Below are positions 39,592 through 48,879 of a DNA stretch of 55,740 nucleotides, piece by piece. This stretch comes from Acidobacteriota bacterium (lineage in GTDB: Bacteria; Acidobacteriota; Terriglobia; Bryobacterales; UBA6623). How positions within the stretch are numbered: position 1 is the stretch's first letter; every line of letters starts with the position of its first letter. The stretch is from the NCBI GenBank assembly GCA_027624045.1, contig JAQBUE010000009.1, positions 1 through 55,740 on the forward strand, in the 5' to 3' direction. The translations under genes and the position numbers were made by a program. The notes beneath the pieces were generated by a model. The model was given only the letters and a program-made list of their open reading frames with translations, was not told where the DNA came from and ran no database searches.

Positions 39592-40335
39592 CTAACGGCC
39601 GAAGCCTCCTAACTCGTCGATGGCGCGGCCGTTCATCTCGTCGCCGATCAGCGATGCGGCCTGTCGCAGCATTTGAAAATTGCGTGTCGCTAGCATCAGC
39701 CTGACCGCCGACAGCGGTGCGTCTACATTGGAACCCTCCAGATACCCCTGCCGGACGGTTGTTTCGGACGCTGGGCGGGCGAGGCCGGACGCGGCGGCCT
39801 GAAAGGCGTTCGTGCCCGCCTTGCGCAACGGCGGCGCGCCGTCGAACTCCACAATGGCGAGTTGCGCGACTGGCAAATCGTCAACCAGAACCATGCCTCG
39901 CGGTCCGATGTCGATGCGCGCGCCGGCTGGCAGGACGATCTCGCGGTCCTCGGTGTCAAGTACCGCACGGCCTTCCGGCGTTGTCAAACGGCCGTCAGCC
40001 GACATGCTCAAATGGCCGCTACGCGTATAGAAGGGTGCATCCGGCGATCCAACGACCAGGAAACCCGGGCCCATCAAAGCGACATCAAGCGCCGCCTCGG
40101 TCGGAAGCAGCGGACCCTGCTGATAGTCGACCTTCGATCCCTCTACGACCGGCATCAAGGCCGGGTCTTCTTCAAGAAACGCCGCCTGTGCTCGCTCGGT
40201 GACAAACAGACGCTGGAACTCGTTGTCCCGCTTGTATCCGGTTGTCGAAGCATTCGCGATGTTGTTGCCAAGCAGTTCCAAGGTTTCAACTTGGGCCTTC
40301 ATGCCGGCAGCAACGGTGAGTAAAGCCTGGTCCAC
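39592..40335 (-). CDS. flgF: Flagellar basal-body rod protein FlgF
   Basis: LLGNNIANASTTGYKRDNEFQRLF; GTG start chosen at 40335; adjacent to flgG. Confidence 0.85.
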   Translation of the reverse strand: MDQALLTVAAGMKAQVETLELLGNNIANASTTGYKRDNEFQRLFVTERAQAAFLEEDPALMPVVEGSKVDYQQGPLLPTEAALDVALMGPGFLVVGSPDAPFYTRSGHLSMSADGRLTTPEGRAVLDTEDREIVLPAGARIDIGPRGMVLVDDLPVAQLAIVEFDGAPPLRKAGTNAFQAAASGLARPASETTVRQGYLEGSNVDAPLSAVRLMLATRNFQMLRQAASLIGDEMNGRAIDELGGFGR

Positions 40336-40537
40336 TGAGCATGACGTGAGCAATTGTGCGGCCAAAGGCGATAGGCCCGTGATTCGGGCCTTTTAGCAGG
40401 GAGCCTGGCTCGGGACGCTTCACAAAACTTGCCGTACGCCATTATGTTGGCGCTCGATGAAGCGCCGGCCTTTGTGGCGGGCTTGTGTTTTCAACACTCC
40501 GCCGCTTTGGCCCTCGACTTGCCCTGTGTCGCCGTGA

Positions 40538-43408
40538 ATGCAGGCCGTTACGATAGCGCCGGAAGCACCGCTTTCTGCCCGTACCACTCGTCTCCAACGG
40601 GGTGCGGTCACGTTCGGCGCCGCGGCACCCGCACTGCGGGGCAAAGCCGCGGACAACACGAGGCAAGGAGCGTTTTTGCGATTGGTCCAGGCAGAAAGCC
40701 GAAGCCAGATCGACTCGCACTTACAGAGCACGTCCCCTGCCTTGTCAGAACCCTCCCACGGCGAGAGGTCGTCGGGTAAGACCGGTCGAGGCGGCTCGGG
40801 TGACGCGCATCCCCGGCAGCAGTCCAACTCACTCTTCGATGAAGGACGGGACCGGCAAGCTTCCCGACAACCGCTTGAACCCGCCATTCCCGACTCGCCA
40901 CCCGATCTCGCCTCGCCGCCAGTTCGCGCGCCGGCTGGGACTGTGCCGCCCCGTCCCGCAAGGCCCACTGAGCTGGGCGAGTTCGGCACGTTCGGTGCGT
41001 CCGGACCGGAAGAGGCGCTCCTTGCCCAGAGGCCCGCCGCAATTGTCGAGCCGACGATTCAAAGTCCGGATTGGCTGCCAATTGGCGAACCTGCCGACGT
41101 TGCTCTGGAGCCGCAGCCGTTTGGTGAGATCAGACCGAAAGAGGCCCTTCCTGGCGAGGGACCCGTGCTCGTCGCCGAGCCCATGATTCGAAACGTGGAC
41201 TGGCTGCCAACGAGTGAACTTGCCAGCGTTGGGCTGGTGCCGACGCCGCTTCACCAGCCAAATCGGCCGGCTTCCGGGCCCGTATCTCTACCGGCTCGAT
41301 TGGCGCAGCGCCCGGGCGCTCAACCCGGGGTACCCTCTGAGCCGGCGAATGACCGCGCCACTGATCCCGCCAGGCAGCGTCCGAGAGCAGCAGCGGCGTC
41401 CGAATCCTCCGCTCCAGGGAAGCCGCCCCCCACGGATGCCGCTTCCACAGCTAAGGACAAACTGGACCCGAGCTGGCAACAAACCTCCCTCAGATCCAAC
41501 GGCCTTCCCGTATTGCAAGACTCCACTGCTGGAGTGGACAGGGAAAGCAGCGGTAACGCCTCGTTGACATCAGGTGTCGGTATAAATAATAGCTCTCAAA
41601 CGACTGAAATAACGATAGTACGTCTTACAGAACAAGGCCACGGCGGCGACGACGTCCAACCTGAGGGTCTCAACCGCCCTCCCGCCGGCGCACGGCGGAG
41701 CGTTACAGCCGCCGTTGTGGAAAACACCCCGTATGCTGGATCAAGCCCCCAGAGAGCAGAATACCCACAGAGTGGAAATCCTGTGGAAAACTCTCAACTG
41801 AAGGCCCTGCTGCCCGACGGTGAGCCTCACACCCTAGCCTACGGTGCGCCTTCTGCGCAGCCGTCGTCTCCTGTGATGGCGACACCCGCCGAGTTGGCGT
41901 CTCCCGCCGAACTCAACGCGCCCATCGGGAACACTGCCGGGCGACCTCGTGAGATCCCCTCAAGCAATCATGCACGCTCCTACGGCCAGCCTCGAGAAGC
42001 CGATAACCGGAACGACTCGCGGATCGGAATAGGAAATGTTATAGATCATGTCGTATCAGTTACTTTGTTAGGTTTAGATGGCTTAACTAGCACGTCTACA
42101 CAAACCATTCCGGATGTGGCCAGTGATATTGCGACGCCATCTCCGTCGAGCGGCACCCTATCAGACCAACGGTTGAGAGCCTCTACGAGCGAGGACTCAT
42201 CGGGTCGCCCTGAGACTATCGCGGCGGTGGTGGCGAGGGATCAGGATGCTGTCCAGACGGTTCGCATCGCCGCGACGGCCAGCGGGTCGCCACAGGCTGC
42301 AGATCTCGAGGTTTACAGCCTGCGACTGAAGCCCGATCTCGCCGGCCAGTATCCGTCGGTGTCAGCGTTCGAAGACATCGCTCGGGGCTCGGCTCCTGAG
42401 ATCTCCGCCGCGATATCCACAGCTCGTCCACAGGCCGTTGGCAGGGATTTCGAGAGTGCCGCCGCGGCGCCAATCTTTGACCGTGCCGCTACCGGGGGGA
42501 TTGCCGAGCGGCTTCCCGAGCTATTCTCCGCGCTCCGCGAGGCCAGCATGTTGGCCGACCCCGAGGCGACGCTCAAAGCCAGTAGCATCGAAGGCCCGTC
42601 CCCACAACGGAGCAACGGCAAAACGGTTCAGACCGTGCAATCCTCCGCGCAAACATCTGCGGAAACAACCTCGCAAACAGCCCCGCCACCATCCTTGCCA
42701 CCATCCAAGCAACGGCCCGCACACGAGTCCATGGCAGAGCGCGACGCGGCACCTCCACATCCCTCCATTGACGAACAGCCAGCTCAGGCAGCGCTTCGGG
42801 TGACTCATGAGACGCCGTCCGCATTTGGGGGTGCGAAAGCCTCGCTCAGCGCCGCACACCAAGCGCCGCCCAACGCGACAGGCCGGCGTACGGCTTTAGA
42901 CACTTCGAGCCCGGAAGGGATGCCGGTATCACGCTCCAGCCCCGAGACGGCCGCGCAGGGCGTGGCGGCAGCTTTGCCTTTCGCGCCGCGCACCCCTCTG
43001 CCGGCTAGCGGCGTGTCACAGGCAGCTGAGCCTGGCGCGGCCCGGGCGACGGCGGTCCAGACAGCGCTACTTGAAAAGACCCCTGAGCAGCAGACTCTTC
43101 AGTTGCAGATCCAGGATGAGAAATTGGGGCGCGTCGTGATCCGCCTCACCGAACGAGCCGGCCTCATAGACGCCATGGTGCGGACCGACGGGACACGATC
43201 CCGCGAGCTTTTAGGGCAGCAGTTGCCGCTACTGGTCGAATCGCTGGCACGGCGCGGCTTTGCCACACGCCAGGACAGCCCATCAAGCAACCCGGACAGC
43301 CGTGAAGGCGCCGACCACAATGACCAACCGTCGCGGCGCGAGCAGCAACCCCGCCGGCAGCGGCGCGACCAGAAGGCCCGGCCTTCCTTCAAGGTACGCT
43401 TGAAATGA
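40538..43408 (+). CDS. fliK: Flagellar hook-length control protein FliK (956 aa)
   Basis: C-terminal QTLQLQIQDEKLGRVVIRLTERAGLIDAMVRTDGTRSRELLGQQLPLLVESLARRGF; precedes flgD. Confidence 0.85.
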   Translation: MQAVTIAPEAPLSARTTRLQRGAVTFGAAAPALRGKAADNTRQGAFLRLVQAESRSQIDSHLQSTSPALSEPSHGERSSGKTGRGGSGDAHPRQQSNSLFDEGRDRQASRQPLEPAIPDSPPDLASPPVRAPAGTVPPRPARPTELGEFGTFGASGPEEALLAQRPAAIVEPTIQSPDWLPIGEPADVALEPQPFGEIRPKEALPGEGPVLVAEPMIRNVDWLPTSELASVGLVPTPLHQPNRPASGPVSLPARLAQRPGAQPGVPSEPANDRATDPARQRPRAAAASESSAPGKPPPTDAASTAKDKLDPSWQQTSLRSNGLPVLQDSTAGVDRESSGNASLTSGVGINNSSQTTEITIVRLTEQGHGGDDVQPEGLNRPPAGARRSVTAAVVENTPYAGSSPQRAEYPQSGNPVENSQLKALLPDGEPHTLAYGAPSAQPSSPVMATPAELASPAELNAPIGNTAGRPREIPSSNHARSYGQPREADNRNDSRIGIGNVIDHVVSVTLLGLDGLTSTSTQTIPDVASDIATPSPSSGTLSDQRLRASTSEDSSGRPETIAAVVARDQDAVQTVRIAATASGSPQAADLEVYSLRLKPDLAGQYPSVSAFEDIARGSAPEISAAISTARPQAVGRDFESAAAAPIFDRAATGGIAERLPELFSALREASMLADPEATLKASSIEGPSPQRSNGKTVQTVQSSAQTSAETTSQTAPPPSLPPSKQRPAHESMAERDAAPPHPSIDEQPAQAALRVTHETPSAFGGAKASLSAAHQAPPNATGRRTALDTSSPEGMPVSRSSPETAAQGVAAALPFAPRTPLPASGVSQAAEPGAARATAVQTALLEKTPEQQTLQLQIQDEKLGRVVIRLTERAGLIDAMVRTDGTRSRELLGQQLPLLVESLARRGFATRQDSPSSNPDSREGADHNDQPSRREQQPRRQRRDQKARPSFKVRLK

Positions 43409-43465
43409 TTCCATGTATCGTCTGACAACAAAGAATATACAAATCATAATACAACGGAGGTATTC

Positions 43466-43774
43466 GTGACAACAACTAGCATCCTCGCCGGCGCTACCGC
43501 CGCCTCGGATCGGTCGGGCAATCAAGTACTGCTGGGAGATCAGACCGGCCAAGACACGTTCCTAAAGCTGCTGGTCACTCAGATACAGAATCAGGACCCG
43601 CTCAGCCCGCAAGATCCGACTGAATTTGTGTCGCAACTGGCGCAGTTCAGCTCGCTCGAACAGCTACTCCAGATGAGTAAATCTCTCGCATCCATCGAAC
43701 TTTCGCTGGGACTCGGCGGCGAGATCCCAGGCGACTCCCAGTTGGGTACCCCGGAACTGGGCGCGGGCGCTTAG
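43466..43774 (+). CDS. flgD: Flagellar hook assembly protein FlgD, short form
   Basis: DTFLKLLVTQIQNQDPLSPQDPTEFVSQLAQFSSLEQLLQMS. Confidence 0.95.
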   Translation: MTTTSILAGATAASDRSGNQVLLGDQTGQDTFLKLLVTQIQNQDPLSPQDPTEFVSQLAQFSSLEQLLQMSKSLASIELSLGLGGEIPGDSQLGTPELGAGA

Positions 43775-43816
43775 CCTTTCATTACTTTTTCATAACGTCA
43801 AGGAGAACTCACACCC

Positions 43817-45118
43817 ATGCCAAGTGCATTTTTTACCGGACTATCAGGGCTCAGAGCCCACTCTCGAGCGGTTGAAGTGATCGCCAACAACCTCGCCAAC
43901 CTGAACACTATTTCCTTTAAGGGAAGCCGCGCGGACTTTCGTGATCTCTTCTACCAGCAGATCGGCCAGAGCCGTTCCGGCGTCGCGTCGCAGGTCGGTA
44001 TCGGCGTATCACCGATCACCGTCTCGCGGCGCTTCGAGCAGGGAACGATTCAGAACACCAGCGGGCTGCTCGATGCCGCGATTCAGGGCGAGGGATTCTT
44101 CATCGTCCAAGACGGCGATCTTACGCAATACACTCGCGCCGGAAATTTTCAGATCAACGCGCTGCAGCAGCTGGTCACCATTGACGGCGCGCGGGTACAG
44201 GGTTGGGTGCGCGATACGACGGGGAATCTCGACACCAACCTGCCCTTCGACGATATTACCCTTCAAGGTCAGCAGACCATCAACCCTACAGCCACGTCCG
44301 ATCTGCTCGTGCGGGCGAATCTGCAAGCCGGCTCGGCAACCCCATTTTCACGGCCGGTGCAAGTCTTCGACGCGCTGGGCGACTCCCACATCCTGACGAT
44401 GACATTCACCCCGGTTGTGCCGGCCCGCGCCGGTGCATCAAGTTCGTTTGACCTGACGGTGACGATTCCGGCCGAAGACGTGATTGATGAGCTGACCGGC
44501 CTGCCGCCGGGAGCGGACGTCGATATCGTAAGCGGCACGCCGTTCGCGGTCGACTTCGACGGCTCGGGTGCTTTAATCATTCCTTTGCTCCCGACCATTA
44601 CGCTCGACATGGCGGCGGTGGCTCCAGCCATCGAGTACGCCAATGGCGCGGCGGACATGCTACTCACATGGGACCTGCTCGACAATCTGGGCCAGCCGAC
44701 TCTAACGAGCTTCGGGTCTCCGTCGGCGGTGACAGAACTGTTTCAGAACGGCAGCGCGGCGGCCGAACTGACATCGATTTCGATTTCCGACGGCGGCGAC
44801 CTGTCCGGGCTTTACAGTGACGGCCGTACATTGACGCTGGCACGGATTGGTCTTGCCCGTTTCACCAACCCCCAGACGCTCGTCGCAGTGGGCAACAACA
44901 ACTACGTACCGACGGCGGCGGCCGGAACGCCAACGACCGGTGAAGCGAATACGGCGGGGCTGGGTTCAGTGGTCGGTCTATCGCTTGAGTTCTCGAACGT
45001 CGATATTGCTCAAGAGTTTACGAATCTTCTGACTTTTCAGCGGGGTTTCCAGGCCAACTCGCGTGTTATTACAACCGCGGACGAGCTAAACCAGGAGGCC
45101 CTGAATCTGAAACGATAA
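43817..45118 (+). CDS. flgE: Flagellar hook protein FlgE
   Basis: AFFTGLSGLRAHSRAVEVIANNLANLNTISFKGSRADFRDLFYQ; NVDIAQEFTNLLTFQRGFQANSRVITTADELNQEALNLKR. Confidence 0.95.
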   Translation: MPSAFFTGLSGLRAHSRAVEVIANNLANLNTISFKGSRADFRDLFYQQIGQSRSGVASQVGIGVSPITVSRRFEQGTIQNTSGLLDAAIQGEGFFIVQDGDLTQYTRAGNFQINALQQLVTIDGARVQGWVRDTTGNLDTNLPFDDITLQGQQTINPTATSDLLVRANLQAGSATPFSRPVQVFDALGDSHILTMTFTPVVPARAGASSSFDLTVTIPAEDVIDELTGLPPGADVDIVSGTPFAVDFDGSGALIIPLLPTITLDMAAVAPAIEYANGAADMLLTWDLLDNLGQPTLTSFGSPSAVTELFQNGSAAAELTSISISDGGDLSGLYSDGRTLTLARIGLARFTNPQTLVAVGNNNYVPTAAAGTPTTGEANTAGLGSVVGLSLEFSNVDIAQEFTNLLTFQRGFQANSRVITTADELNQEALNLKR

Positions 45119-45124
45119 CCGCCA

Positions 45125-45520
45125 ATGGCACAGCCTGAATCACAAGCCGAAGCCGCCGCCGGGGACGTCTCGCCGCAGCGGTCCGTCCCTGAAACCTCCG
45201 CCTTACGTCGACAGGAAAGTTTGGTCTATTCGCCACCCGCGAATGATCGGGACCAGTTTCGTAGCTTCTTGGATCTGCCGATCCAGGTCAGCGTACAGAT
45301 GGGGCGCAAGCTGGTGAAGTTCAGGGAAGTGCTTGATCTCGAAGTTGATTCGGTGATCCGGATGAACAAGTCGGCTGGAGAAAATGTCGACCTTTTGCTC
45401 GAGAACCTGACGGTGGGGCGGGGAGAGATCATCGTCATCGAAGACATGATGGGTTTGCGGATCACCGATCTAACCCAAGACGAGGCGGATCACGAGACGC
45501 AGGAAGCCGACGAAGCGTGA
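45125..45520 (+). CDS. fliN: Flagellar motor switch protein FliN (SpoA domain)
   Basis: LDLPIQVSVQMGRKLVKFREVLDLEVDSVIRMNKSAGENVDLLLENLTVGRGEIIVIEDMMGLRITDL. Confidence 0.92.
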   Translation: MAQPESQAEAAAGDVSPQRSVPETSALRRQESLVYSPPANDRDQFRSFLDLPIQVSVQMGRKLVKFREVLDLEVDSVIRMNKSAGENVDLLLENLTVGRGEIIVIEDMMGLRITDLTQDEADHETQEADEA

Positions 45521-45864
45521 TGCAGTCGATGGCAGCCGTCGTCGTGGTGCTGGGTTTCTTGATCGGCCTGCTGTGGATCGTGCGACGGCCGGCCTTTGGA
45601 CGCGGCGCGAGCGGTCAGTACCTGCTGGTTCTCGACACGGCCACCATCACGCCGGGCCAAAGCTTGGCTCTGGTCAAGGTCGCCGGCCGTTGTCTGCTGG
45701 TCGGAGCGGGCAACGGGCACATGGAGAAGCTTGCCGAGTTTCCTGCCGCCGACTTGCCCGCGCCCGACGGCCGGAAATCTAGCCGTCTGGAGTCGGGTCA
45801 CCTGGCGATCTGGTTGAGCCGGCTGCGGCCGCGGGATACGCCCCCCGCCCGCTCAACGCCATGA
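45517..45864 (+). CDS. fliO: Flagellar biosynthetic protein FliO
   Basis: Single N-terminal TM followed by short basic domain; between fliN and fliP with ATGA overlaps. Confidence 0.75.
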   Translation: MMQSMAAVVVVLGFLIGLLWIVRRPAFGRGASGQYLLVLDTATITPGQSLALVKVAGRCLLVGAGNGHMEKLAEFPAADLPAPDGRKSSRLESGHLAIWLSRLRPRDTPPARSTP

Positions 45865-46667
45865 GGCCGCCCGTCGCAAGGAACGGAAACCGGCGAATCG
45901 GATTGACGCCGCTGCTGCCGCCATGGCTGCTCCTTACCATTCTCGTGCTACTTGCGCCGCTGGCAATGGTGGCGCAAACAGCGCCGTCCGCGCCAGCCGC
46001 CAGTCCGTTTGTCGGTCTGGGACTCGACGGTGGCTCCGGGCAGATGGGGCTGCCGCTTCAAATCATCGTCTTGATGACGCTTCTCACGCTGTTGCCGGCG
46101 GTGGTGGCCTCTCTCACCCCTTTCTTGCGCATCGTGATCGTGCTGCACTTCCTGCGGCAGGCCATTGGCAGGCAGACCGCGCCCGGCAACCAGACGCTAA
46201 TCGGCCTGGCACTATTCCTGACCGTTGTCCTGATGCAGCCCGTCGCCGACCAGGTTTACGAGGAAGCGATCACTCCACTTCAGGCCGGCGAAATCGATCA
46301 CTACGAAGCGCTCGCGAAAGCGAGCGGACCGCTGAAGGAGTTCCTAGCGCGTTTCACAAGAGAGAAAGATGTAGCGCTACTGATCGGGATCACCGGCAAG
46401 CCGCGCCCACGCACCAGGGCGGACCTCGATCTGACGGTCCTGATGCCAGCCTACATTCTGTCGGAACTGCGGATCAGCTTCCAAATCGGCGCGGTGCTGT
46501 TCTTGCCATTCCTCGTGATCGACCTTCTCGTCGCTTCGATCACGCTGTCACTAGGGATGATTCAGTTGCCGCCCGTGATGATCTCGATGCCGTTCAAGCT
46601 TCTGCTTTTCGTCCTGGTGGACGGCTGGAATTTGGTTGTCGGTTCACTCGTGAAGGGATTCTATTGA
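45861..46667 (+). CDS. fliP: Flagellar export protein FliP
   Basis: QIIVLMTLLTLLPAVVASLTPFLRIVIVLHFLRQAIG; PAYILSELRISFQIGAVLFLPFLVIDLLVASITLSLGMIQLPPVMISMPFKLLLFVLVDGW. Confidence 0.97.
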   Translation: MRPPVARNGNRRIGLTPLLPPWLLLTILVLLAPLAMVAQTAPSAPAASPFVGLGLDGGSGQMGLPLQIIVLMTLLTLLPAVVASLTPFLRIVIVLHFLRQAIGRQTAPGNQTLIGLALFLTVVLMQPVADQVYEEAITPLQAGEIDHYEALAKASGPLKEFLARFTREKDVALLIGITGKPRPRTRADLDLTVLMPAYILSELRISFQIGAVLFLPFLVIDLLVASITLSLGMIQLPPVMISMPFKLLLFVLVDGWNLVVGSLVKGFY

Positions 46668-46686
46668 TGACGGCGGGCGCGGCGAC

Positions 46687-46956
46687 ATGAACGCGGACCT
46701 TGCCGTCGAAGTGATTCGACAAGCCTTCTGGAACGCCTTGTTCGTAGGAGGGCCGATCCTTCTGATCGGATTCGTCGCCGGTATTGTCGTCAGTCTGGTG
46801 CAGATCGTGACGTCAATGCAAGACCCGGCATTCAACTCGGTGCCTCGGCTGCTGGTGTTCCTGTTCGCGGCGATGCTGCTGCTTCCCTGGATGGCTGACC
46901 ACATGATCCTCTACACCGAGACTCTCTTCGGGAACCTGGACCGCTTTGCCCACTAG
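46687..46956 (+). CDS. fliQ: Flagellar export protein FliQ
   Basis: GPILLIGFVAGIVVSLVQIVTSMQDPAFNSVPRL. Confidence 0.95.
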   Translation: MNADLAVEVIRQAFWNALFVGGPILLIGFVAGIVVSLVQIVTSMQDPAFNSVPRLLVFLFAAMLLLPWMADHMILYTETLFGNLDRFAH

Positions 46957-46970
46957 CGAGATGCCGCTCG

Positions 46971-47753
46971 ATGATCTTGGAATTCTCCACGGCCTGGCTG
47001 ATCAACTTCACGCTACTGCTGGCCCGAACGGGGGCCTTCGTGGTCTTCATCCCGATCCCTGGGATGCGCTCCGCTCCACCTCATGCCAAGATCGTGTTGG
47101 CCGCGGTGCTGGCCGTCATCCTGGCGCCTCTGGCGTCGGTTCTAGGCGGGACCCAGATGCTGAGCCAGCCTGGAAGCGTATGGGCGTTGACGGCGCTCAT
47201 GCTGCCTGAAGCCGCCTTTGGTTTAGCCAGCGGGGCCGCCGTGGCCTTGCTTATTGAAGCCTTTGGACTGGGCGCGCAGATGCTCGGTTTTCAGGCCGGC
47301 TACTCGTACGTCAACATGGTTGATCCCGCGACGCAGGTTGATGCCACGATCCTGAACGTTTTTCTCAGCCTGCTGGGCAGCCTGCTCTTTTTCGTCTTCG
47401 ATCTGCATTTGCACGTCGTTCAGGTGTTCGCTGATAGCCTGCGCGCATGGCCGCTTGGCTCGTTTCGCACGCGGCCGGCTGACGCGCTGATGATGATCCA
47501 GTTAGGCGCCTCCGTGATGGAAACCGGCGTGCGCTTGGCGGCCCCGGTCGTGGGGGTGTTGCTGCTGATCGATTTGACGCTGGGGCTGCTGAACCAGGTC
47601 AACGCCCGGTTGCAACTGCTGACTTTGGCTTTTCCGATCAAGATCATCGCCGCGATTGCCTTGCTATACCCGCTTATTCTGGTGACGCCCTCGCTGTTTT
47701 ATTCGCTAGCCGAGGAGATGATTGAGGTCCTACGGGCGCTCGCGAGCCGTTGA
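46971..47753 (+). CDS. fliR: Flagellar export protein FliR
   Basis: LLLARTGAFVVFIPIPG; FQAGYSYVNMVDPATQVDATILNVFLSLLGSLLFFVFDLHLHVVQ. Confidence 0.95.
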   Translation: MILEFSTAWLINFTLLLARTGAFVVFIPIPGMRSAPPHAKIVLAAVLAVILAPLASVLGGTQMLSQPGSVWALTALMLPEAAFGLASGAAVALLIEAFGLGAQMLGFQAGYSYVNMVDPATQVDATILNVFLSLLGSLLFFVFDLHLHVVQVFADSLRAWPLGSFRTRPADALMMIQLGASVMETGVRLAAPVVGVLLLIDLTLGLLNQVNARLQLLTLAFPIKIIAAIALLYPLILVTPSLFYSLAEEMIEVLRALASR

Positions 47754-47759
47754 CATCCC

Positions 47760-48833
47760 ATGGGAGCTGACCAAGCGCAGCGGACCGAAGAACCTACACC
47801 GCGGCGTACCCACAAGGCGCGCGAAGAAGGCCAAGTCCCCTCCAGCCGGGAGTTCACCGCCTCGGTTCAGTTCGCCGCCGCGGTGCTGATGCTTTGGGTT
47901 TGGGGTCGAGAGATCGTCGAGGGGCTGAATCGAGCGACTGTCGGACTATTTAGGGAAGCATTTCATGCTTCTCTTAGCGTGGAACGGCTGCGGCAGGTTG
48001 TTATGGCGCTTGGAACCGATAGCCTGTCGTTCCTCGCTATCTATGGCGGCGTCCTGCTCACGCTGGGGACGATGATCCATATGGCGCAGACTGGCTTTGC
48101 CCTCACGGTGAAGCGGCTGAGCCCGGATTTCAACCGCCTGAACCCAAAACAAAGACTCTCTGACCTTCCCGGTGAGAACGTCTCGCAACTGCTGAAGGCG
48201 CTCGTCATGCTGCCCGTCGTAGGCACCGTCTTTTGGTACATCGTTCGCGATGAGCTCGATACTTTCATGCGGCTGCCAAATATGCCTTTCGAGCTGGGCG
48301 CGAGTATTCTTACGGGCACAATTACCGAACTATTGGCCAAGGCGGCCGTGGTGCTGCTTGCCCTGGGCCTATTCGATCTGTTCCGGCAGCGCCGCAAAAC
48401 CCACAAGAAGCTCATGATGACCAAGCAGGAAATCAGGCAGGAGAACAAGGATCTCGAAGGCAACCCCCAGATCAAAGCCAAACTGCGCCGCCTGCAGCGC
48501 CAGATGATGCGTCGCCGCATGATGACCGACGTGCCGAAATCGACCGTCGTCGTCACGAACCCCACTCATTACGCGGTCGCTCTGCGGTATGTGCCCGAGA
48601 GTATGCCGGCACCGGTCGTCGTCGCCATGGGCCTCGACCATCTGGCGTTGCGAATACGCCGCGTCGCCGAGGAGCATCAGATTCCCATCGTCGTCAATCC
48701 ACCCTTGGCCCAGGCACTTTACAAAAGTGCCGAGATCGGTGCGGAGATTCCGCTGGACCTGTATCGGGCGGTGGCTGAAATTTTGGCTCACATCTTCCGA
48801 TTAAATCAGGGGACATCGACGCCGCGCGAATAG
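47760..48833 (+). CDS. flhB: Flagellar export protein FlhB with NPTH autocleavage motif
   Basis: QRTEEPTPRRTHKAREEGQVPSSREF; TVVVTNPTHYAVALRYVPESMPAPVVVAMGLDHLALRIRRVAEEHQIPIVVNPPLAQALY. Confidence 0.96.
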   Translation: MGADQAQRTEEPTPRRTHKAREEGQVPSSREFTASVQFAAAVLMLWVWGREIVEGLNRATVGLFREAFHASLSVERLRQVVMALGTDSLSFLAIYGGVLLTLGTMIHMAQTGFALTVKRLSPDFNRLNPKQRLSDLPGENVSQLLKALVMLPVVGTVFWYIVRDELDTFMRLPNMPFELGASILTGTITELLAKAAVVLLALGLFDLFRQRRKTHKKLMMTKQEIRQENKDLEGNPQIKAKLRRLQRQMMRRRMMTDVPKSTVVVTNPTHYAVALRYVPESMPAPVVVAMGLDHLALRIRRVAEEHQIPIVVNPPLAQALYKSAEIGAEIPLDLYRAVAEILAHIFRLNQGTSTPRE

Positions 48834-48879
48834 CACCGCGTTTCGTACACGCATCCGCGCACACGTACTCCCTGCCAAG

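Noticed and set aside
40336-40537. Looked for sigma-54 (TGGC-N7/8-TTGC) or sigma-28 promoters between flgF and fliK
   Set aside because: No convincing match by eye; only partial TGGC/TTG combinations with wrong spacing.
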